Source: Candidatus Heimdallarchaeota archaeon
GTDB taxonomy: Archaea > Asgardarchaeota > Heimdallarchaeia > Heimdallarchaeales > Kariarchaeaceae
Length of the DNA stretch: 24,697 nucleotides
Reading direction: 5' to 3'
Assembly: GCA_015522385.1 (NCBI GenBank)
Contig: WAMJ01000016.1
Location: 1-24,697, forward strand
The notes beneath the pieces were generated by a model that worked only from the letters and a program-made list of their open reading frames with translations, had not been told where the DNA came from and made no database searches. This document shows, one piece after another, positions 21,632 through 24,697 of the stretch. Position 1 is the first letter of the stretch, and the number at the start of each line of letters is the position of its first letter. The position numbers and the translations under genes are program-made.

Positions 21632-22552
21632 TTGACAAAGAAACTTGTGGTTGCAATTGGTGGAAACATGCTCATCACAGAGCCTAAGTCTGCGACCTAT
21701 GAGAAGCAGTGGAAAAAGTCCCAGTCCACAGCTAAATTGATCGTGGACCTATACGAGAAGGGATACGATCTCGTGATAACCCATGGTAACGGCCCGCAGG
21801 TCGGAAACCTCCTCCTCCAGCAGCAGGGAGCAGAGGTTCCTTCATTACCCTTGAGGATTCTTACTGCCATGACCCAGACACAGATTGGAGTCATGCTCCA
21901 ACACTGCCTTATCAATGAATTCAGGAGAAGAGAGATTCAAAAGGAGGTTGTTGTCATCCCCACATCGGTCGAAGTCAACCTGACTCAAGAGATGATCGAC
22001 AATCCTACCAAACCAGTGGGTCCCTTCCTGAGTGACGAAGACTACGAAAAGGTTAAGGATACTGCAAAGTTCAAGAAGTTCCAGAAGGGATGGAGAAGGT
22101 TGGTTCCATCTCCAAGACCCCTAAGCATTGTGGAGTATAAGACGATCGATTACCTCATCAATGACAACACACTTGTCATCGCAGTCGGTGGTGGAGGGAC
22201 ACCGGTGACCCTCAACGGAGGAATACAGGCACAGGATGGAGTGATTGACAAGGATAGGGCATCAGCAGTACTTGCAGACCAACTTGATGCCGATCTCCTG
22301 CTCATCCTCACCAATGTAGACTCTGTCTACAAAAATTTCGGGGAGGAGGATCAGGAGGAGATCAAGTCTTTGACACCTGAAGAGGCCAAGGACCTTATAC
22401 AATCTGGTGCTCTTGGAGTTGGAACTATGTTGCCAAAAGTAGAGGCATGTGTAACCTTCTGCAAACAGTCGGGGAGGAGAGCCATCATCACCTCGGACAC
22501 AAAGGTTCTGGAAGCCTTAGAAGGACAAGCTGGAACCTCCATCATTTCCTAG
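21632..22552 (+). CDS. arcC: Carbamate kinase
   Basis: A 306-aa amino-acid-kinase-fold enzyme interconverting carbamate plus ATP and carbamoyl phosphate plus ADP. Signatures in order: 'VVAIGGNML' (about 5-13), 'ITHGNGPQVGNLLLQQ' (about 48-63), 'RRLVPSPRPLSIVE' (about 152-165), 'VAVGGGGTPV' region (about 185-195), 'GVIDKDRASAVLADQL' (about 206-221), 'LILTNVDSVYKNFG', and 'GTMLPKVEAC', where the family normally has GSMGPKVEA. Length (about 310) is typical. It starts at TTG, supported by a TATA box at leaderless distance. No arginine deiminase or ornithine carbamoyltransferase lies alongside, so whether it makes ATP or carbamoyl phosphate cannot be told. Confidence 0.94.
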   Translation: MTKKLVVAIGGNMLITEPKSATYEKQWKKSQSTAKLIVDLYEKGYDLVITHGNGPQVGNLLLQQQGAEVPSLPLRILTAMTQTQIGVMLQHCLINEFRRREIQKEVVVIPTSVEVNLTQEMIDNPTKPVGPFLSDEDYEKVKDTAKFKKFQKGWRRLVPSPRPLSIVEYKTIDYLINDNTLVIAVGGGGTPVTLNGGIQAQDGVIDKDRASAVLADQLDADLLLILTNVDSVYKNFGEEDQEEIKSLTPEEAKDLIQSGALGVGTMLPKVEACVTFCKQSGRRAIITSDTKVLEALEGQAGTSIIS

Positions 22553-22591
22553 AAAGGTTCATCAATACGAAATTACTAGTCGGTTGTAGCT

Positions 22592-23338
22592 ATGTACAAC
22601 TCTACCTTTGGCGACCGTTCAATGGTCGACAAGATGATGCGGCTCTTCATCATTCAGGCAATCTCAGGTTTCGTCACGAGAGATTATGACACGGGTCTCC
22701 ATTTCCTCAATGAAGTCAAAACACACTTTGCACAGAACCAGAGTAACCTCAACCCTACCCTCCGAGGTCTAGCTAAAGAGATCATCCAGTCACTCGATAT
22801 GCTGGCCCCTGGGACTTCTGCAACACAATTTAAGGACATGTCATTTCAAGAGAGCGCACCTCAGCAGCAGACCCAAGAAATCTTCCACAATCCGACGGAT
22901 GAATTCAAATCGATACTTCATCGGAGGAAGAAGAGGAAGAATGAAGATCCTGTGGAAAGGGAAGATACACAAGGGGACAATTCACTTTTCGGGACATTAG
23001 GAGACCTTGATCTCAGCTCAATATCCAAGCCAAAAGAGGAACAAGTTGTGGATGTAGCAAGTGCACCATCAACCGAATTCTACGAGGAGAAGACAGAATT
23101 CTATGAAGAAGAACCATCTACCCCCAAATTGCAGATATCCGAGGATCAAATAGAGGATAATAAGATCCTCGAGATCATGTTGAAGAGGAAGAAGCAAAAG
23201 GGTGAGCTCACCCCAGAGGAGGAAGAGCTCCTTGCTCTTATGGAGAAAAAGAAAGCGGAGAGGGAGCTGGATAGCAACCCCATAGAGAAGGTGCGTAGGA
23301 GACGGAGGTCTAGGCGATCCAATCTCTGGGACGATTAA
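22592..23338 (+). CDS. Uncharacterised charged protein with coiled-coil-prone C-terminus
   Basis: A 248-aa soluble protein not recognised. The N-terminal 75 residues are helical and ordered-looking ('MVDKMMRLFIIQAISGFVTR', 'TGLHFLNEVKTHFAQNQSNL'). The middle (about 80-180) is low complexity, with a basic patch 'HRRKKRKNEDP' and a short duplication 'EFYEEKTEFYEEE' mirrored in the DNA. Residues about 185-235 are strongly helical with alternating charge ('LKRKKQKGELTPEEEELLALMEKKKAERE'-type composition), and the protein ends in an Arg cluster 'RRRRRSRRSNLWDD'. The basic end suggests RNA or ribosome binding (inference). It lies between carbamate kinase and the SRP RNA gene in the same orientation. 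Confidence 0.75.
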   Translation: MYNSTFGDRSMVDKMMRLFIIQAISGFVTRDYDTGLHFLNEVKTHFAQNQSNLNPTLRGLAKEIIQSLDMLAPGTSATQFKDMSFQESAPQQQTQEIFHNPTDEFKSILHRRKKRKNEDPVEREDTQGDNSLFGTLGDLDLSSISKPKEEQVVDVASAPSTEFYEEKTEFYEEEPSTPKLQISEDQIEDNKILEIMLKRKKQKGELTPEEEELLALMEKKKAERELDSNPIEKVRRRRRSRRSNLWDD

Positions 23339-23356
23339 GTGTATAATAACAAACAA

Positions 23357-23365
23357 TTGATAAAG
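23357..23365 (+). promoter_or_regulatory. Candidate TATA box of the SRP RNA gene
   Basis: TTGATAAAG is centred about 28 bp before the predicted 5' end of the SRP RNA at about 23390. It is a weak match; the spacing supports it. Confidence 0.35.
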
Positions 23366-23389
23366 AAAAGTACTCTAAGATATTTTGAA

Positions 23390-23728
23390 CTCATCCCCTC
23401 ACCCGGGAAAAACTAGACGGTCTACTTGGGCTAGACTCGAAACCGCATGTGCTCAATAGCGGGTCGATGTGGTACGTCGCGGGGGAAACTGAAAGAGGAG
23501 GTGAGCCCCAGACGAGCGTTGAAGCATGGTCTCCTAAAGGCTTGTTCGATCGGATGTTCCTTCCGTAGGGAAGGTTCGGAAGATTAATCCAACAAAGGAT
23601 CAGGCATGGAAATGAGCAGTCCACTGGGAGTTCAGGTCGCTTAGGAATCACTGTGTGGAGCTTTACTGGGGTAAGCCAATTCTGGATGACCCACAAGCGT
23701 ATCCGTTCCTAGAGGGTGGGTGGACGAG
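23390..23728 (+). ncRNA. Signal recognition particle RNA (7S/SRP RNA)
   Basis: This protein-free stretch holds the universal SRP core: helix 8 CAGG-CAT-GGAA-ATG-AGCAG (23601-23619), with the GGAA tetraloop and both asymmetric internal-loop strands that SRP54 binds. Just 5' lies helix 6, CCTTCC-GTAG-GGAAGG (23559-23574), with the GNAR tetraloop that contacts SRP19. The ends pair to form helix 1: CTCATCCCCTCACCC (23390-23404) with GGGTGGGTGGACGAG (23714-23728), about 13 of 15 pairs counting one G-U. The roughly 339-nt length is slightly above the usual 300-nt archaeal size. It targets membrane and secreted proteins during translation. End coordinates come from pairing and may shift by a few bases. 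Confidence 0.92.
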
Positions 23729-23794
23729 AGAATTCCAATTAATGCTGTACTCGGTCAAATTTACGGGAAGAATACGATCGAAAAACCTGAAGAC

Positions 23795-23803
23795 GTTAAT
23801 TAC
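23795..23803 (+). promoter_or_regulatory. Candidate TATA box of the glucan phosphorylase gene
   Basis: GTTAATTAC is centred about 33 bp upstream of the ATG at 23832, predicting a leader of only a few nucleotides. Weak call. Confidence 0.35.
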
Positions 23804-23831
23804 CCAAAAGCTCATTTGATTTGAATTTTCA

Positions 23832-24697
23832 ATGACTTTGAACAAGAAGTTCCCCCAGAGTATCTCACGCCTATCAGAGCTCTCTATCAACCTCTGGTGG
23901 AGTTGGGATCATCGAGGAAGATCGTTATTCAGGAATCTTGATTACCCCATGTGGATGGAGATGAAGCATAATGTCATGGGAATTCTCAACAACATAGATG
24001 AGAAGACCCTAGAGGAGAAGGCAGAAGACCCCCAATTCCAGAGCCAATACAACGAGGTGATGAGGATCTTCGATGACTATCGTAAGCTTGAGAATCGGTG
24101 GTACGCGAAGAACATCGCTCCAAAGACATCCATTGGACTTGAGCACCCAGTAGCATATTTCTCTTTCGAGTTCGGACTTCACCAGGCGCTTCCTATCTAC
24201 TCGGGAGGTCTGGGTGTACTTGCTGGAGACATCTGCAAAGAATCCTCGGATCTAGGTCTCCCATTTGTAGCGGTGGGCTTCTTCTACAAAGAAGGGTACT
24301 TTACACAGAGAGTTCACCCTCATGGATGGCAGGAATCAGAATTCATCGAGACAGAATTGGATGACCTCCTAATTCTCCCCGTGATGGAGGGAGATGTAAG
24401 GATAAAGCTTAGGTTAAGTTTGCAGATTCAGAGGTGTGGATCCAAGTATGGCTAGTAAACGTGGGGAATGTCAAACTTTACCTGATGGACACCGATATCG
24501 ATGACAATGACCCATGGTTCAGAGGGCTTACCGCAAGACTATACGACGGTAACCACAACATGAGATTCCATCAAGAGATGCTCTTCGGAATTGCAGGGGT
24601 CTCATTATTGGAAAAGCTTGGGATCCATCCTTCAGATAGCACCTTAATGAGGGGCACTGTAGTTTCATCTCTATCGAGAGGATATCTAGGTTGACAA
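23832..24697 (+). CDS. glgP: Alpha-glucan (glycogen/maltodextrin) phosphorylase, 5' part, two apparent frameshifts
   Basis: The N-terminal part of the DUF3417-containing alpha-glucan phosphorylase family, which releases glucose 1-phosphate from glycogen or maltodextrins; the gene runs past the window. The start has 'LSELSINLWWSWD', then 'HPVAYFSFEFGLHQALPIYSGGLGVLAGD' in the expected order (residues about 109-137). The reading frame breaks near 24422: adding one base after TTG there restores 'LADSEVWIQVWLVNVGNVKL' and 'LYLMDTDIDDNDP'. It breaks again near 24636-24640: one more base restores 'HLNEGH.SFISIERISR', the family's HxNEGH motif. Both breaks are loss of one base. Sequencing/assembly error is as likely as a true pseudogene. 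Confidence 0.85.

Noticed and set aside
24400..24440. Programmed -1 ribosomal frameshift in the phosphorylase gene
   Set aside because: No slippery heptamer is present at the junction, the -1 frame itself contains a stop (TAG near 24410) just before it, and a second break occurs 220 bp later; sequence error or decay is simpler.

Overview
The window looks like a chromosomal segment of an archaeon, most likely an Asgard archaeon. The archaeal assignment rests on TATA boxes about 26 bp upstream of many start codons, archaeal translation and ribosome-assembly genes (aIF2-beta, DUF424, NMD3, RIO1, a Dim2/Pno1-type KH protein), a geranylgeranyl-reductase family flavoprotein and an SRP RNA of archaeal/eukaryotic architecture. 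The Asgard leaning is inference. It rests on a longin-like small protein (10607 to 9936), a B-box plus zinc-ribbon membrane protein (5074-5724), and several signal-peptide surface proteins. No rRNA, tRNA, IS element, CRISPR array or phage gene is visible.

Layout. 1-802: a secreted protein on the minus strand, cut by the window edge. 1149-2548: a minus-strand pair of a tiny basic protein and a geranylgeranyl-reductase-like flavoprotein. 2809-4290: a membrane protein with a beta-rich C-terminal half. 4560-5724: a [2Fe-2S] ferredoxin divergent from the B-box/zinc-ribbon membrane protein. 5918-6676: a secreted protein of two tandem beta-sandwich-like repeats, behind a promoter with three perfect-period 10-bp repeats. 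6865-7932: an NPPW-motif methyltransferase. 7929-9818: acetyl-CoA synthetase. 9936-10607: the longin-like protein. 10666-12588: a large surface protein with an extraordinary Ile/Val-rich stretch. 12830-13666: a tandem-rhodanese sulfurtransferase.

13822-17598 is a self-contained module. An MMPL/RND-type transporter (minus) and a winged-helix plus methyltransferase-like fusion regulator (plus) diverge from a 243-bp intergenic region. That region holds copies of one operator, TATTCGCA-N4-TGCGAATA. The arrangement suggests a ligand-sensing, autoregulated efflux system and is the most interesting novel-looking system here.

17636-21587 is a translation and ribosome-biogenesis cluster: aIF2-beta, DUF424, NMD3 (the first three tightly packed), RIO1, then an HxlR-family regulator, then Dim2/Pno1-like KH. 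It is followed by carbamate kinase (21632-22552) and an unrecognised charged protein (22592-23338). The SRP RNA gene (about 23390-23728) was recognised from its helix 8 core, GNAR-tetraloop helix 6 and pairing ends. The window ends inside an alpha-glucan phosphorylase gene whose frame is broken twice, consistent with two missing bases.

Transcription style: first genes of units mostly place the TATA box so that transcription would begin at or within a few bases of the start codon (leaderless). Some units have short leaders with Shine-Dalgarno sequences, notably two secreted-protein genes.
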